This document shows positions 1 to 9,274 of a stretch of 64,000 bases of DNA, piece after piece (the first letter of the stretch is position 1; each line of letters starts with the position of its first letter). Made by a program: the position numbers and the translations under genes. The stretch comes from Staphylococcus haemolyticus (GTDB lineage Bacteria > Bacillota > Bacilli > Staphylococcales > Staphylococcaceae). The stretch lies in contig NZ_CP035291.1 in assembly GCF_006094395.1 (NCBI RefSeq), forward strand, positions 62,001-126,000, given 5' to 3'. The notes beneath the pieces were generated by a model. That model was not told the DNA's origin, searched no databases, and was given only the letters and a program-made list of their open reading frames with translations.

Positions 1-2
1 CA

Positions 3-1763
3 GATTCAGACAGCGATAGCGATTCTGATGCAGACAGCGACTCAGACGCAGATAGCGACTCTGATGCGGACAGCGACTCAGACGCAGATAGCGACTCTGA
101 TGCGGACAGCGACTCAGACGCAGATAGCGACTCAGATTCAGACAGCGATTCAGACGCAGATAGCGACTCAGATTCAGACAGCGATTCAGACGCAGATAGC
201 GATTCAGATTCAGATAGCGACTCTGATGCGGACAGCGATTCAGATTCAGATAGCGACTCTGATGCGGACAGCGACTCAGACGCAGATAGCGATTCAGACG
301 CAGATAGCGACTCAGATTCAGACAGCGATTCAGACGCAGATAGCGATTCAGACGCAGATAGCGACTCTGATGCGGACAGCGACTCAGACGCAGATAGCGA
401 CTCTGATGCGGACAGCGACTCAGACGCAGATAGCGATTCTGATTCAGACAGCGACTCAGACAGCGATAGCGATTCTGATTCAGACAGCGACTCAGACGCA
501 GATAGCGACTCAGATTCAGACAGCGATTCAGACGCAGATAGCGACTCAGACGCAGATAGCGATTCAGACGCAGATAGCGACTCAGACGCAGATAGCGATT
601 CAGATTCAGATAGCGACTCTGATGCGGACAGCGATAGCGATTCTGATTCAGACAGCGACTCAGACGCAGATAGCGATTCAGACGCAGATAGCGACTCTGA
701 TGCGGACAGCGACTCAGACGCAGATAGCGACTCTGATGCGGACAGCGACTCAGACGCAGATAGCGACTCTGATGCGGACAGCGACTCAGACGCAGATAGC
801 GATTCTGATGCAGACAGCGACTCAGATTCAGACAGCGATTCAGACGCAGATAGCGACTCAGACGCAGATAGCGATTCAGATTCAGATAGCGACTCTGATG
901 CGGACAGCGATAGCGATTCTGATTCAGACAGCGACTCAGACGCAGATAGCGATTCAGACGCAGATAGCGACTCTGATGCGGACAGCGACTCAGACGCAGA
1001 TAGCGATTCTGATGCAGACAGCGACTCAGATTCAGACAGCGATAGCGATTCTGATGCAGACAGCGACTCAGACGCAGATAGCGACTCTGATGCGGACAGC
1101 GACTCAGACGCAGATAGCGACTCTGATGCGGACAGCGACTCAGACGCAGATAGCGACTCAGATTCAGACAGCGATTCAGACGCAGATAGCGACTCAGATT
1201 CAGACAGCGATTCAGACGCAGATAGCGATTCAGATTCAGATAGCGACTCTGATGCGGACAGCGATTCAGATTCAGATAGCGACTCTGATGCGGACAGCGA
1301 CTCAGACGCAGATAGCGATTCAGACGCAGATAGCGACTCAGATTCAGACAGCGATTCAGACGCAGATAGCGATTCAGACGCAGATAGCGACTCTGATGCG
1401 GACAGCGACTCAGACGCAGATAGCGACTCTGATGCGGACAGCGACTCAGACGCAGATAGCGATTCTGATTCAGACAGCGACTCAGACAGCGATAGCGATT
1501 CTGATTCAGACAGCGACTCAGACAGCGATAGCGATTCAGATTCAGACAGCGATTCAGACGCAGATAGCGACTCTGATGCGGACAGCGATTCAGACAGCGA
1601 TAGCGATTCAGATTCAGATAGCGACTCTGATGCGGACAGCGATTCAGACAGCGATAGCGATTCAGACGCAGATAGCGATTCAGACGCAGATAGCGACTCT
1701 GATGCGGACAGCGACTCAGACGCAGATAGCGACTCTGATGCGGACAGCGATTCAGACGCAGAT
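3..1763 (+). repeat. SD-repeat coding array with large internal duplication
   Basis: The array is built from 6-bp Asp-Ser codon pairs and 18-bp units of the type gactcagacgcagatagc (DSDADS) with synonymous variants (gac/gat, tca/tct/agc). Above this there is higher-order structure: bases 1-497 and 1027-1523 are identical by line-by-line comparison, an offset of 1026 bp, which is exactly 57 units of 18 bp. A shorter block near 577-720 recurs about 276 bp later. Arrays like this change length by slippage and recombination and are difficult to assemble. Confidence 0.93.
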
Positions 1764-1928
1764 AGAGATCATAATGACAAAACAGATAAACCAAATAATA
1801 AAGAGTTACCAGATACTGGTAATGATGCTCAAAATAATGGCACATTATTTGGTTCACTATTCGCTGCGCTTGGAGGATTATTCTTAGTTGGCAGACGTCG
1901 TAAAAACAAAAATAATGAAGAAAAATAA
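3..1928 (+). CDS. Sdr-family serine-aspartate repeat LPXTG surface protein, 5' end outside window
   Basis: This is the C-terminal 641 residues of a cell-wall-anchored adhesin. Codons read from base 3 in the frame giving Asp-Ser and Asp-Ala-Asp-Ser repeats, about 587 residues long, then a short spacer, the sortase motif LPDTG (bases 1806-1820), a hydrophobic membrane segment ([15 protein letters not shown]) and the charged tail [11 protein letters not shown] before TAA. This order is diagnostic of Sdr/Clf proteins, in which the N-terminal A domain (ligand binding) lies upstream, here outside the window. The SD stalk projects the A domain and is the known substrate of SdgA/SdgB-type glycosyltransferases; such an enzyme is encoded at 3828-5339. 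The SDADSDS spacing with frequent Ala is common in coagulase-negative staphylococci. A parallel open frame from base 28 is an artefact of the repeat. Which Sdr (F, G or other) cannot be told without the A domain. Confidence 0.95.
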   Translation, partial: DSDSDSDSDADSDSDADSDSDADSDSDADSDSDADSDSDADSDSDSDSDSDADSDSDSDSDSDADSDSDSDSDSDADSDSDSDSDSDADSDSDADSDSDADSDSDSDSDSDADSDSDADSDSDADSDSDADSDSDADSDSDADSDSDSDSDSDSDSDSDSDSDSDADSDSDSDSDSDADSDSDADSDSDADSDSDADSDSDSDSDSDADSDSDSDSDSDSDADSDSDADSDSDADSDSDADSDSDADSDSDADSDSDADSDSDADSDSDADSDSDSDSDSDADSDSDADSDSDSDSDSDADSDSDSDSDSDSDADSDSDADSDSDADSDSDADSDSDADSDSDSDSDSDSDADSDSDADSDSDADSDSDADSDSDADSDSDADSDSDSDSDSDADSDSDSDSDSDADSDSDSDSDSDADSDSDSDSDSDADSDSDADSDSDADSDSDSDSDSDADSDSDADSDSDADSDSDADSDSDADSDSDADSDSDSDSDSDSDSDSDSDSDSDSDSDSDSDSDSDADSDSDADSDSDSDSDSDSDSDSDADSDSDSDSDSDADSDSDADSDSDADSDSDADSDSDADSDSDADRDHNDKTDKPNNKELPDTGNDAQNNGTLFGSLFAALGGLFLVGRRRKNKNNEEK

Positions 1929-1959
1929 TATTTAAACTTCATAATTTTGGGTAAAATTT

Positions 1960-1990
1960 AAAACCAGGCCTTACATGGCCTGGTTTTATT
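1960..1990 (+). terminator. Rho-independent terminator of the Sdr gene
   Basis: An 11-bp perfect stem (aaaaccaggcc / ggcctggtttt) with a 6-base loop lies 32 bases after the stop codon and runs into a T-rich tract. Confidence 0.9.
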
Positions 1991-2051
1991 TTAAATACTA
2001 TGATATAAATTAATGGAAATAGGACAAATATATAAAAATAAGGAGGAAACA

Positions 2052-3668
2052 ATGGAATTTGAACATAAATTAGAGAAATTAATATCTGAAGTAAATAATA
2101 AGACTGAAATTAATAATTATGTTTTTTTTAGTTTAGGTAAGTCAAGTGTTAAAGCACAGGTTAAGTTATTAAAAAAAACTAATTATCTCAAACAAGATAT
2201 TTCAAAATTGGCACTTAAATTTAAAAAGAAATCTGGGGAATTTCCTGAGTGGATTAAATTAGATATTGTAACCTCGACTGAAAAAATATTATTTAAAGAA
2301 TTAAAAAAAACACTGATCAATACAAGAAGAAATTATGTAGATTTTGGTATAGCATTTGATAGTCAATGGAATTTTGCAGTATTACCTGAAGAAATTAACG
2401 CGAATGCTTTTGTTCGACCAGATAATACTACTAAAGAGTTATTTCTTTCGGAAAAAAACATCAATAATTATTTACGCAAATATACTACAAATAAAAAGGC
2501 ATTTTCTAGTGAGTTCTATAATGAAAAAGAAGTTATTAAATTCTATACACAAGGTTTCTTTATAGGTGATGAAGAAGTACATGAACTATATAGCGAAGGC
2601 TATAAAAAAGGTTTAAGAAAAGTAAATGATTTAAATAATGAAATTGATCAATTAATTGAAAGTAGTACTAATTTCTTACAAAATATGTTGTTAGATAATG
2701 GTAAATATATTTATGGATATTTTCCTCATTTTGATAATGAAATTGGATTCTACAATGTTTTAAGACACTCTTCTTCTACTTATGCCTTAATTGAGGGTCT
2801 GTCCTATTTAGGTAAAAGCTTACAACCTGTTGAAAAAGCAATTGATTATATCATTTTAAATCAACTGTTTGAGATTGGTGATAAAGCCTATATCTTTGAT
2901 GATACAGAGGAAGCAAATGAAATCAAATTAGGACAAAATGCTTCATTTATATTCGCAGTTTGTGAATATTTAAAGCATGAAGATAATCCTAAATTTCTTG
3001 AGTCAGCTCAGAAAGTGGCTAAAGGTATTCTTTCAATGATAGATGAAGATACATATGAGACAACTCACTTATTGAATTATCCTGATTTAAGCGTAAAAGA
3101 GAAGTTTAGAATTATTTATTACGATGGTGAAGCAGCGCTTGCTTTATTGAGATTGTATCAAAAGGATGAAAATGAACTATGGCTAAAAACTGTAGAAAAT
3201 TTGATGGACCGTTTCATTGAGAAGAAATATTGGCAATATCATGATCATTGGTTAGGATATTGTACGAATGAATTAGTTCAAATTAATCCACAAGACAAAT
3301 ATTTTGAATTTGGAATCAAAAATGTGAATAATTACTTAGATTATATTAAAAATCGTGAAACAACATTTCCAACATTCTTAGAAATGTTAATGGCCACATA
3401 TAGATTAGTTCAAAAAGCGAAAGATACGGGTCGCGAGGAATTGGTAAACAATTTAATAGATGAACAATATTTGATAGATGTAATTAATATTAGAGCAGAT
3501 TATCAAAGAGTTGGATTCTTTTATCCTGAAATTGCTATGTATTTTAAAAACCCATCAAGAATACTAGGAAGTTTCTTTATTAAACACCACGGTTATCGTG
3601 TTCGAATTGATGATATCGAACATTATTTATCTGGATATGTACAATATCAGCTTGCATTTAATAGGTAA
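2052..3668 (+). CDS. Uncharacterised protein with alpha/alpha-toroid-like C-terminal half
   Basis: The product is 538 residues. I chose ATG 2052 because aaggagg sits 6 bases before it; an earlier in-frame ATG at 2013 has no ribosome binding site. There is no signal peptide or membrane segment, so it is probably cytoplasmic. The second half (from about residue 220) is rich in amphipathic helices and has spaced aromatic and acidic motifs (GYFPHFD, LRHSSSTYALIEGL, YYDGEAALALLRLY, YHDHWLGYCTNEL, GFFYPEIAMYF). These resemble (alpha/alpha)6-barrel hydrolases and epimerases acting on polysaccharides, but I cannot name the family. It lies between the Sdr gene and a convergent glycosyltransferase/Mur-ligase pair, with its own terminator, so it may act in modification of surface polymer or adhesin. 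Function is inference only. Confidence 0.75.
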   Translation: MEFEHKLEKLISEVNNKTEINNYVFFSLGKSSVKAQVKLLKKTNYLKQDISKLALKFKKKSGEFPEWIKLDIVTSTEKILFKELKKTLINTRRNYVDFGIAFDSQWNFAVLPEEINANAFVRPDNTTKELFLSEKNINNYLRKYTTNKKAFSSEFYNEKEVIKFYTQGFFIGDEEVHELYSEGYKKGLRKVNDLNNEIDQLIESSTNFLQNMLLDNGKYIYGYFPHFDNEIGFYNVLRHSSSTYALIEGLSYLGKSLQPVEKAIDYIILNQLFEIGDKAYIFDDTEEANEIKLGQNASFIFAVCEYLKHEDNPKFLESAQKVAKGILSMIDEDTYETTHLLNYPDLSVKEKFRIIYYDGEAALALLRLYQKDENELWLKTVENLMDRFIEKKYWQYHDHWLGYCTNELVQINPQDKYFEFGIKNVNNYLDYIKNRETTFPTFLEMLMATYRLVQKAKDTGREELVNNLIDEQYLIDVINIRADYQRVGFFYPEIAMYFKNPSRILGSFFIKHHGYRVRIDDIEHYLSGYVQYQLAFNR

Positions 3669-3701
3669 AATAAGTATTTGAAATTTAAATTAATGACTTA
3701 C

Positions 3702-3743
3702 AAAAAATGGTTGATTTACATAAAAACGAAATCAACCATTTTT
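3702..3743. terminator. Bidirectional terminator between convergent genes
   Basis: A long inverted repeat (aaaaatggttgattt / aaatcaaccattttt) lies between the stop codons of 2052-3668 (+) and 3828-5339 (-). A-run on one side and T-run on the other allow it to end transcription in both directions. Confidence 0.88.
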
Positions 3744-3827
3744 AATTTGCTCTTTAATAATTATTTTTCATATAACTAAAATTCTAATTTCATAAAGAAT
3801 AACTGAAAAAACTAAACAACATGTGAG

Positions 3828-5339
3828 CTATTCATAACTTGAATTAATTGTAGAAAATCTATCTTCCCATAACTTCATAACAATTTTACTTGAAAAAGCT
3901 TTAGAGTGCTTGATACATTCTTGAGAAAAAGTATCTCTTAAAGTCTTATCTAATAATAGGTTTCGCACTCGATTATATAATTCATCTTTATCATTTTTGT
4001 TAATTAAATAACCATTTTCATTATTTAATATTAATTCGGAAGGACCATACTTCGAATTATAGCCAACTGGAGGTATGCCTTCAGTTATAGTTTCTAATAA
4101 ACCTAAATTAAATCCTTCCATATTACTAGTAATTAGAGACATATAAGCATCTTGAATCTCAGCACTTAAATTTCTTCTAAACCCTCGTAAAAACACATTG
4201 TTTTCTAAATTATATTCAGTGATTAGTTGCTTGTATTTTTCTTCTTCTTTACCAAACCCATACAAATGTAGTTGGATGTTAGGAAATTCTTTAATTAATT
4301 TAGAAACTAATTCAATTTGATGATTCAACTGTTTTTCAGGAGAATAACGTGCAACGGAAATAATTTTATTATTATTTATACTATGATTATTTCTTTTTAA
4401 ATTAGTAAAATGTTCATCAATATATCCTACTGGTATAGTATGAACAGGGATTTCATTATTTATTCGAGCTGATATATCCAATTGTTGCTGTTTAGTCGAT
4501 ACAATTATCCCAGAGTATCTATTTAGATTGTTAAAAACATGTTTATAAGTATTTTTGATGTCCGATTCATATACCATGTCAATATTCTTGACATGAGTAC
4601 TATGCAAAACAGCTAAAACAGGTATTGTTTCACTAGTATTATTGAATATTGGTGCAGTATTTATATTTTTATCACTCAGGAAAATATCTCCATTTTTATA
4701 CAATTTTTCAATTGCAAATGCTAGTAATTCCTGATCATTATTAAAATACTTAAGTTGAGAATCGGTGTTATAAATAATAAGTTGTGATTGTGAATTTTCA
4801 AGTTCTGGATTAAAAAATTTTTGGAACTTTATAGTACCTTCAGGAGTGTAATAATGTTCACAAACTACTTTTTGATTTGTTGTTAAAGTTCTTGAACAAC
4901 TTAAAAAGCCTCTTGAATCATATAGATCTCGACGTATTTTACGTTGATTTACATCAAAATGATTTATGTAATCCAAATGTTGGTAATTACTATCATTAAA
5001 ATGGACATACATTCTATAGTTGCTTTTTTCATATATCTTTATATCATTGGTATTTTCAATAAATTTTAGTGTATAATTACACTCTTTAGTCCAATGAGTG
5101 ATCCAGTCCTTATGGATGCTTTTTATATTTATACTGTCTTGTAGCACATCATATAAGCTTAATATATCGTCATCTTCAATTTGAAATAGACTTGCATTAA
5201 AATGTAAACGAGGTGACCACGATGCAAAAATCAATTTACTAGTTATCGAGTGATTTTTAAATAAGTTGTGTCTATTAATCATCGCTTTTTCAATTCCGGT
5301 TAATTTATTTCCTAACCTATTCCCTACTGAATATATCAT
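3828..5339 (-). CDS. SdgA/SdgB-like GT4 glycosyltransferase
   Basis: The product is 503 residues, the usual length for the SdgA/SdgB/GtfA branch of GT4 enzymes. The start is typical of the family (MIYSVGNRLGNKLTGIEKA). The C-terminal GT-B half has the nucleotide-sugar pocket (ISVARYSPEKQ) and the EX7E motif (EGFNLGLLE), followed by GPSELI. In S. aureus SdgA and SdgB add GlcNAc to SD repeats of Sdr/Clf proteins and their genes lie by sdrCDE. Here the enzyme lies 1.9 kb from the SD-repeat gene, so SD-repeat glycosylation is the most likely role; a TarM-like teichoic acid role is possible. The start ATG is preceded by a gagg site, 22 bases after the stop of the Mur-ligase gene, so the two form an operon on the minus strand. 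Confidence 0.85.
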   Translation of the reverse strand: MIYSVGNRLGNKLTGIEKAMINRHNLFKNHSITSKLIFASWSPRLHFNASLFQIEDDDILSLYDVLQDSINIKSIHKDWITHWTKECNYTLKFIENTNDIKIYEKSNYRMYVHFNDSNYQHLDYINHFDVNQRKIRRDLYDSRGFLSCSRTLTTNQKVVCEHYYTPEGTIKFQKFFNPELENSQSQLIIYNTDSQLKYFNNDQELLAFAIEKLYKNGDIFLSDKNINTAPIFNNTSETIPVLAVLHSTHVKNIDMVYESDIKNTYKHVFNNLNRYSGIIVSTKQQQLDISARINNEIPVHTIPVGYIDEHFTNLKRNNHSINNNKIISVARYSPEKQLNHQIELVSKLIKEFPNIQLHLYGFGKEEEKYKQLITEYNLENNVFLRGFRRNLSAEIQDAYMSLITSNMEGFNLGLLETITEGIPPVGYNSKYGPSELILNNENGYLINKNDKDELYNRVRNLLLDKTLRDTFSQECIKHSKAFSSKIVMKLWEDRFSTINSSYE

Positions 5340-5361
5340 TTTAATTCAACCTCATTTTTTG

Positions 5362-7413
5362 TTATTTATTATTTAGTTTATTTTTAATTTCATTTAAGTT
5401 TGGGTAAGAGGTAAATATAATAAATTTATCTTTATCTTTTATAATACCGCTATTATATTTCCTGCCAATAATTATTTCGTTAGTAAATTTAAATAGGGTA
5501 TTTTTATATGCTTTTAAAATTTTAAATAAGTCGTCAACAGTGAAGTTTTGTCGTTCTCTCATAGTATGACGTCCAGTTAAATTTATTGCTACAGAATTTG
5601 AAAGACTTAAATGTTCTATTTTTGAATTGATATATTCATCGCGCTTTGGACCGTTTTCAAATAAATACTTAGATAATTCATAAGAAGGTGTATACATAGG
5701 TGAATTAAGCATGGCTTTCATCAATTCGTAAGTTGTCGTTTCTTTTCCTTCATAATAAAGTTTGTTATTTGTTGCCCAGTTAGCAATAAAAATAGTATCT
5801 TCTGATACATTATCATCTATAGCTTTTAAATAATTAAAGATAGGGCCTAAGCCTTCAATTGTACCTGAATGTTCTCTGTTATGAGATTCAATGACATTAT
5901 AATTTTCATCAATAATCATATAACTGCGACCGTTCAAGGATTGACCATCAAATAAAGAAGTGTTCGAATTATTAATATTATATTTATTTAATTTCTCAGG
6001 TAATTCTTTTGCTAATTTTGGAAATTCTGTACCACCTGCTGATGATTTTAATAGAGTTAATGAATCTGGTTTATTTAGGTACAATAAATCTTTTTCTAAT
6101 AGATGTCTATTAGAATACCATGTTATATTTTTGCTTTTTACTCCTGTAACGACACTCTTTAAAGCATCATCCATACATAGAATATAATCTGCATTACTAT
6201 TTTCTAGAACATCAACTAATTGCAAATGCAATGATTTAGAGTGCTTACCTAAGTCACTAATTTGCCCAATCGCAATAATTTTATTACCTTTAAAAAATTT
6301 TGTTTGAGTATTAAATGCTTTTATAGCATTAATCATTGCTGGTAATGAAGCGTTGTGTGTATCATCTATTAAGTTAACTTTATAGTTAGGTGTTTCAACT
6401 TCTTTTAGGTTTAAAACTTTTTCAAATGGTTTAAATGTACTTAAGTTCTCTAAGGCTCTTTCTAGTGGTATATCTAAATGCGATAATGTAGCAAATGTGG
6501 CTAGAGAGTTTTCAACCATACCGTCACTTATTGAATTAATTCTATAAGTATATTTTTGTCCGTTAAAATCAATTGTTATAACTGTATAGCCTTTACTATA
6601 TTGAATAGATTTAGGACAAATTGTTGCGCTAGAGTCATGTGTACTATAAGTAATAACATTACTTGTATTTTGTTTGGCGCGTTCGATTAATATATCTGAA
6701 TGTAATGTATCTTTATTAATTATTGCTACTCCCTCAGGAGTTAAACCATCAAAAATACTTGCTTTCACTTCTACAATATTTAGAATATCTTTAAATGTAG
6801 ACATATGAGCAGCACCTATACCAGTAACTATAGCAATATTTGGTTTTATTAAATATGATGAATTACCAACTGCATTTAATGCGTTTAATGATACTTCTAA
6901 AACAGCAAAATTTGGTTGTCTAATCATTTTGCATAATAATAAATATACTGCGGATCTTATGTTATTATTAAATCTATTTTGAAGAGGATAATAATCTTTA
7001 AGACCAGCACTTATCAGCATTCTAGTTGAACTTTTTCCCATTGATCCTGTTATAGCAACAACAGGGTGTTTATACTGTAGTCTCATTTCTTCAGCTAATT
7101 TAGTTAGTGTGTTTGCAGAATCATTGATAACTAATTGAGGAGTTTTAAACTTCATGTCAGGAACATAGGTTTCAGTAATAATTAATCCTAAATCTTCCTT
7201 ATCCTTCTTTATATATTCATTACCTTCTTTTGCGTTTGCATCTCTACCAAAACGTCTCCATGTATGCTTATTGGGCGATATGTAGGCTGTGCTTTTATTA
7301 TGAATAAAGGGGAACCAATTCTCAAAATTATTTATAACATTGTCCTCTTTACCTTCAGCATCAAGGAGATTACCTCCTAAAATATTATGAAGTTCTTTAA
7401 TTGTTAATGACAT
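5362..7413 (-). CDS. Mur ligase family protein with degenerate S11 carboxypeptidase-like C-terminus
   Basis: The product is 683 residues, much longer than MurF (about 450). Residues 1-100 look like the MurF substrate domain; a P-loop ITGSMGKSSTR lies at 121-131; the central ligase region includes EVSLNAL, GIGAAHMSTFKD and the Mur-ligase C-domain motif DDTHNASLPAM. From about 490 to 680 the chain follows the order of D-Ala-D-Ala carboxypeptidases (YMIIDENYNVIESHN, then ELMKAMLNSPMYTPSYELSKYL, an N-x-x-G element, then FTVDDLFKILKAY), but the catalytic SxxK is absent where expected (TIEGLGPI). A good site aaaggagt precedes ATG. It is the first gene of an operon with the SdgA-like glycosyltransferase. 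Known Mur ligases join amino acids to nucleotide-muramyl peptides or build poly-glutamate; the substrate here is unknown. The S11 resemblance is my reading and needs a profile search. Confidence 0.8.
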   Translation of the reverse strand: MSLTIKELHNILGGNLLDAEGKEDNVINNFENWFPFIHNKSTAYISPNKHTWRRFGRDANAKEGNEYIKKDKEDLGLIITETYVPDMKFKTPQLVINDSANTLTKLAEEMRLQYKHPVVAITGSMGKSSTRMLISAGLKDYYPLQNRFNNNIRSAVYLLLCKMIRQPNFAVLEVSLNALNAVGNSSYLIKPNIAIVTGIGAAHMSTFKDILNIVEVKASIFDGLTPEGVAIINKDTLHSDILIERAKQNTSNVITYSTHDSSATICPKSIQYSKGYTVITIDFNGQKYTYRINSISDGMVENSLATFATLSHLDIPLERALENLSTFKPFEKVLNLKEVETPNYKVNLIDDTHNASLPAMINAIKAFNTQTKFFKGNKIIAIGQISDLGKHSKSLHLQLVDVLENSNADYILCMDDALKSVVTGVKSKNITWYSNRHLLEKDLLYLNKPDSLTLLKSSAGGTEFPKLAKELPEKLNKYNINNSNTSLFDGQSLNGRSYMIIDENYNVIESHNREHSGTIEGLGPIFNYLKAIDDNVSEDTIFIANWATNNKLYYEGKETTTYELMKAMLNSPMYTPSYELSKYLFENGPKRDEYINSKIEHLSLSNSVAINLTGRHTMRERQNFTVDDLFKILKAYKNTLFKFTNEIIIGRKYNSGIIKDKDKFIIFTSYPNLNEIKNKLNNK

Positions 7414-7569
7414 TTTGTACTCCTTTATAAAATGTAAAATTGTGTTTAATTTCTAAATATATATATAGTATAGCATGTTGATATACTGAAATGATTTGAA
7501 AAATTTTTGAAACTTAATGACTTATATATTCATATTAGTTTAAAATTCGATACTATTCCATAATGATGG

Positions 7570-7606
7570 AATGTGATGTATATGATTAATCAATATACAT
7601 CACATT
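7570..7606. other. Strong inverted repeat upstream of the Mur-ligase operon
   Basis: The arms aatgtgatgtatat and atatacatcacatt are perfect complements around a 9-base loop. There is no clear T-tract, so it may be a relic terminator or an operator; no gene was seen in 7450-7670. Confidence 0.5.
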
Positions 7607-7671
7607 TCATTTAATGCAACTATTGCACAAGTTAATAGTATATTTAAAAATAGGTTAGTGAGATTGATTAA

Positions 7672-8126
7672 TTATTGATTATGTTGGTATCAATGAAAGC
7701 TTGGAAGAAGGGCTTAAAAATATAAAAACTTGGATAAATCACAATACAATCATAGACACAGATAAGTTCGTCAATCTGTTAATGAATTATGATGTGATAG
7801 AGTTAAGTGAGGATAAATGTTAACGTTTTATTAAAACAGTCACAGAATTAGATAGAGCATTTGCAATTTGTGCTACTGAACTTATAATCTAAGAGCTCAA
7901 TAGTGAAATTGTCTTTTTTAAAGTTGTTAAAGCATAAATTTGTTGAATTATTACAGAAAAAGATCGAAATTTAGTTACTGCTAATGGAACGGCAGCATTA
8001 GAGTTTGCCGAACTCATTTTAAAAGGACTTGAATTTGATAGTAAAGAAAATATTGAAAGGCAAATCTATATGTATCAAAGAGGCTTCTATGAGTATTGTA
8101 ATAAGTATGGCAATCCTTATCAATAA
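7672..8126 (+). pseudogene. Decayed DJ-1/PfpI (type 1 glutamine amidotransferase-like) gene
   Basis: No intact reading frame exists here. From 7947 to 8126 the frame reads DRNLVTANGTAALEFAELI and ends EYCNKYGNPYQ, which matches the C-terminal part of staphylococcal DJ-1/PfpI-family proteins. Upstream pieces (7672-7821, then 7824-7945 with several stops) read as fragments such as AFAICATEL and are separated by frameshifts and stop codons. The 5' half of the family, including the start, is not recognisable. The first fragment may belong to a different relic. Confidence 0.55.
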
Positions 8127-8128
8127 TT

Positions 8129-8184
8129 AAAAACCGCATCATTATCTGATACGCAGAAACGTATCGTAAGTGAGGCGGGTTTTA
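8129..8184 (+). terminator. Terminator behind the DJ-1 remnant
   Basis: A two-part stem: aaaaccgc pairs with gcgggtttt outside, and gatacg pairs with cgtatc inside. It directly follows the relic stop codon, so it is probably the original terminator. Confidence 0.7.
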
Positions 8185-8299
8185 TTTATTATTTATGAAA
8201 GTAAAATAAAATTTGAATTCCATCTTAAATGTATTATATGTTCATTGTTGGATAATATGTAGATGTTTAAGAAGTTGATTTATATAATGTTTACCAATT

Positions 8300-8920
8300 T
8301 ATGATAAAGAGGGTTATCGTGATGAAGAGTTTGATAAAAAGGATAAAGGGACATGGATAGTTGGATCTACCATGACAATTGAACCAAAAGGCAAGTACAT
8401 GGAATCTAGAGGTATCTTTCTATATATTAATCACAATACTAGAACAACTAAAGGTTATTATTATGTGAGGAAAACAACAGATGACAGTAAAGGTAGACTA
8501 AAAGATGATGAAAAGAGATATCCTGTAAAAATGGAACACAATCAAATTATTCCAACGAAGCCGATACCTAATGACAAACTAAAAAAAGAAATAGAAAACT
8601 TCAAATTTTTTGTACAATATGCCAACTTTAAAGATATTAATGATTATAAAAACGGGGATATTTCATACAATCCTAATATTCCTAGTTATTCTGCGAAATA
8701 TCAACTGAATAATAATGACTATAACGTGAAACAATTAAGAAAAAGATATGATATTCCAACCAATCAAGCCCCTAAGTTATTGTTAAAAGGGGATGGCGAC
8801 TTAAAAGGATCATCCGTAGGTTCTAAAAATTTAGAATTTACTTTTGTAGAAAATAAAGAAGAGGATATATTTTTTACAGATGCAGTACAATTCACTCCTA
8901 GCGAAGATGATGAATCATGA
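8300..8920 (+). pseudogene. 5'-truncated Csa1/Lpl tandem-type lipoprotein
   Basis: The readable frame starts [20 protein letters not shown] and continues through [19 protein letters not shown] and [16 protein letters not shown]. These are hallmarks of the DUF576/Csa1 staphylococcal tandem lipoproteins. Those proteins begin with a type II signal peptide and lipobox cysteine; here nothing upstream encodes one, and the frame appears broken near 8296-8300. The longest ATG-started frame (8372) would lack the first 24 recognisable residues as well as the signal. The paralogues usually occur in tandem arrays; this is a lone remnant, so likely not a functional lipoprotein. Confidence 0.8.
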
Positions 8921-9084
8921 GTCAAACAGATTATCAAATAAAACCTGATAATATAAAAGGTAATTCTGAAGAAACCAGCTCAATATCCAAAATTAGTTAT
9001 GAAATAGAAAATGCGAATAATAAAAGTTTGAAAAAATGGCAAATGTTATTCGATGGATGGTTTTATGATTACATCTGGAAGTGA
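8917..9084 (+). CDS. Small ORF overlapping the Lpl stop, unknown
   Basis: A 55-codon frame begins at an ATG that overlaps the Lpl stop (ATGA). It starts [19 protein letters not shown] and ends [11 protein letters not shown]. It has no signal peptide or membrane segment. The tight overlap suggests translational coupling in an ancestral lipoprotein cluster, and it may be the N-terminal stub of a longer gene. I do not recognise a family. Confidence 0.35.
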   Translation: MSQTDYQIKPDNIKGNSEETSSISKISYEIENANNKSLKKWQMLFDGWFYDYIWK

Positions 9085-9132
9085 CTGAAAATAATCAGTA
9101 GTCCTAAGATAATTTGTTATATGGAAATTCAT

Positions 9133-9170
9133 AAAGCATCCTTCATCACAAAGTGAAGGGTGCTTTGTTT
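9133..9170 (+). terminator. Terminator, near-duplicate of 10195-10228
   Basis: The arms aaagcatccttc and gaagggtgcttt form a stem followed by gtttattt. With its flank it is nearly identical to the hairpin behind mscS. Confidence 0.85.
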
Positions 9171-9274
9171 ATTTATAAGTGTTATATTTAGAAATGACTT
9201 ACTGCTCATTATCTATAAAGATTTGTACATTGAAAATATTGATTGTTTTAACAATAGGAGGTCATGTTGTTATT

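Noticed and set aside
1-1763. CRISPR-like regular repeats
   Set aside because: Repeats are contiguous coding units of 6 or 18 bp without unique spacers.
28-1887. 619-codon open frame in the SD-repeat DNA (Gln/Thr/Ile repeats)
   Set aside because: It is the +1 frame of the repeat; the real frame (from base 3) ends in LPDTG, membrane span and charged tail.
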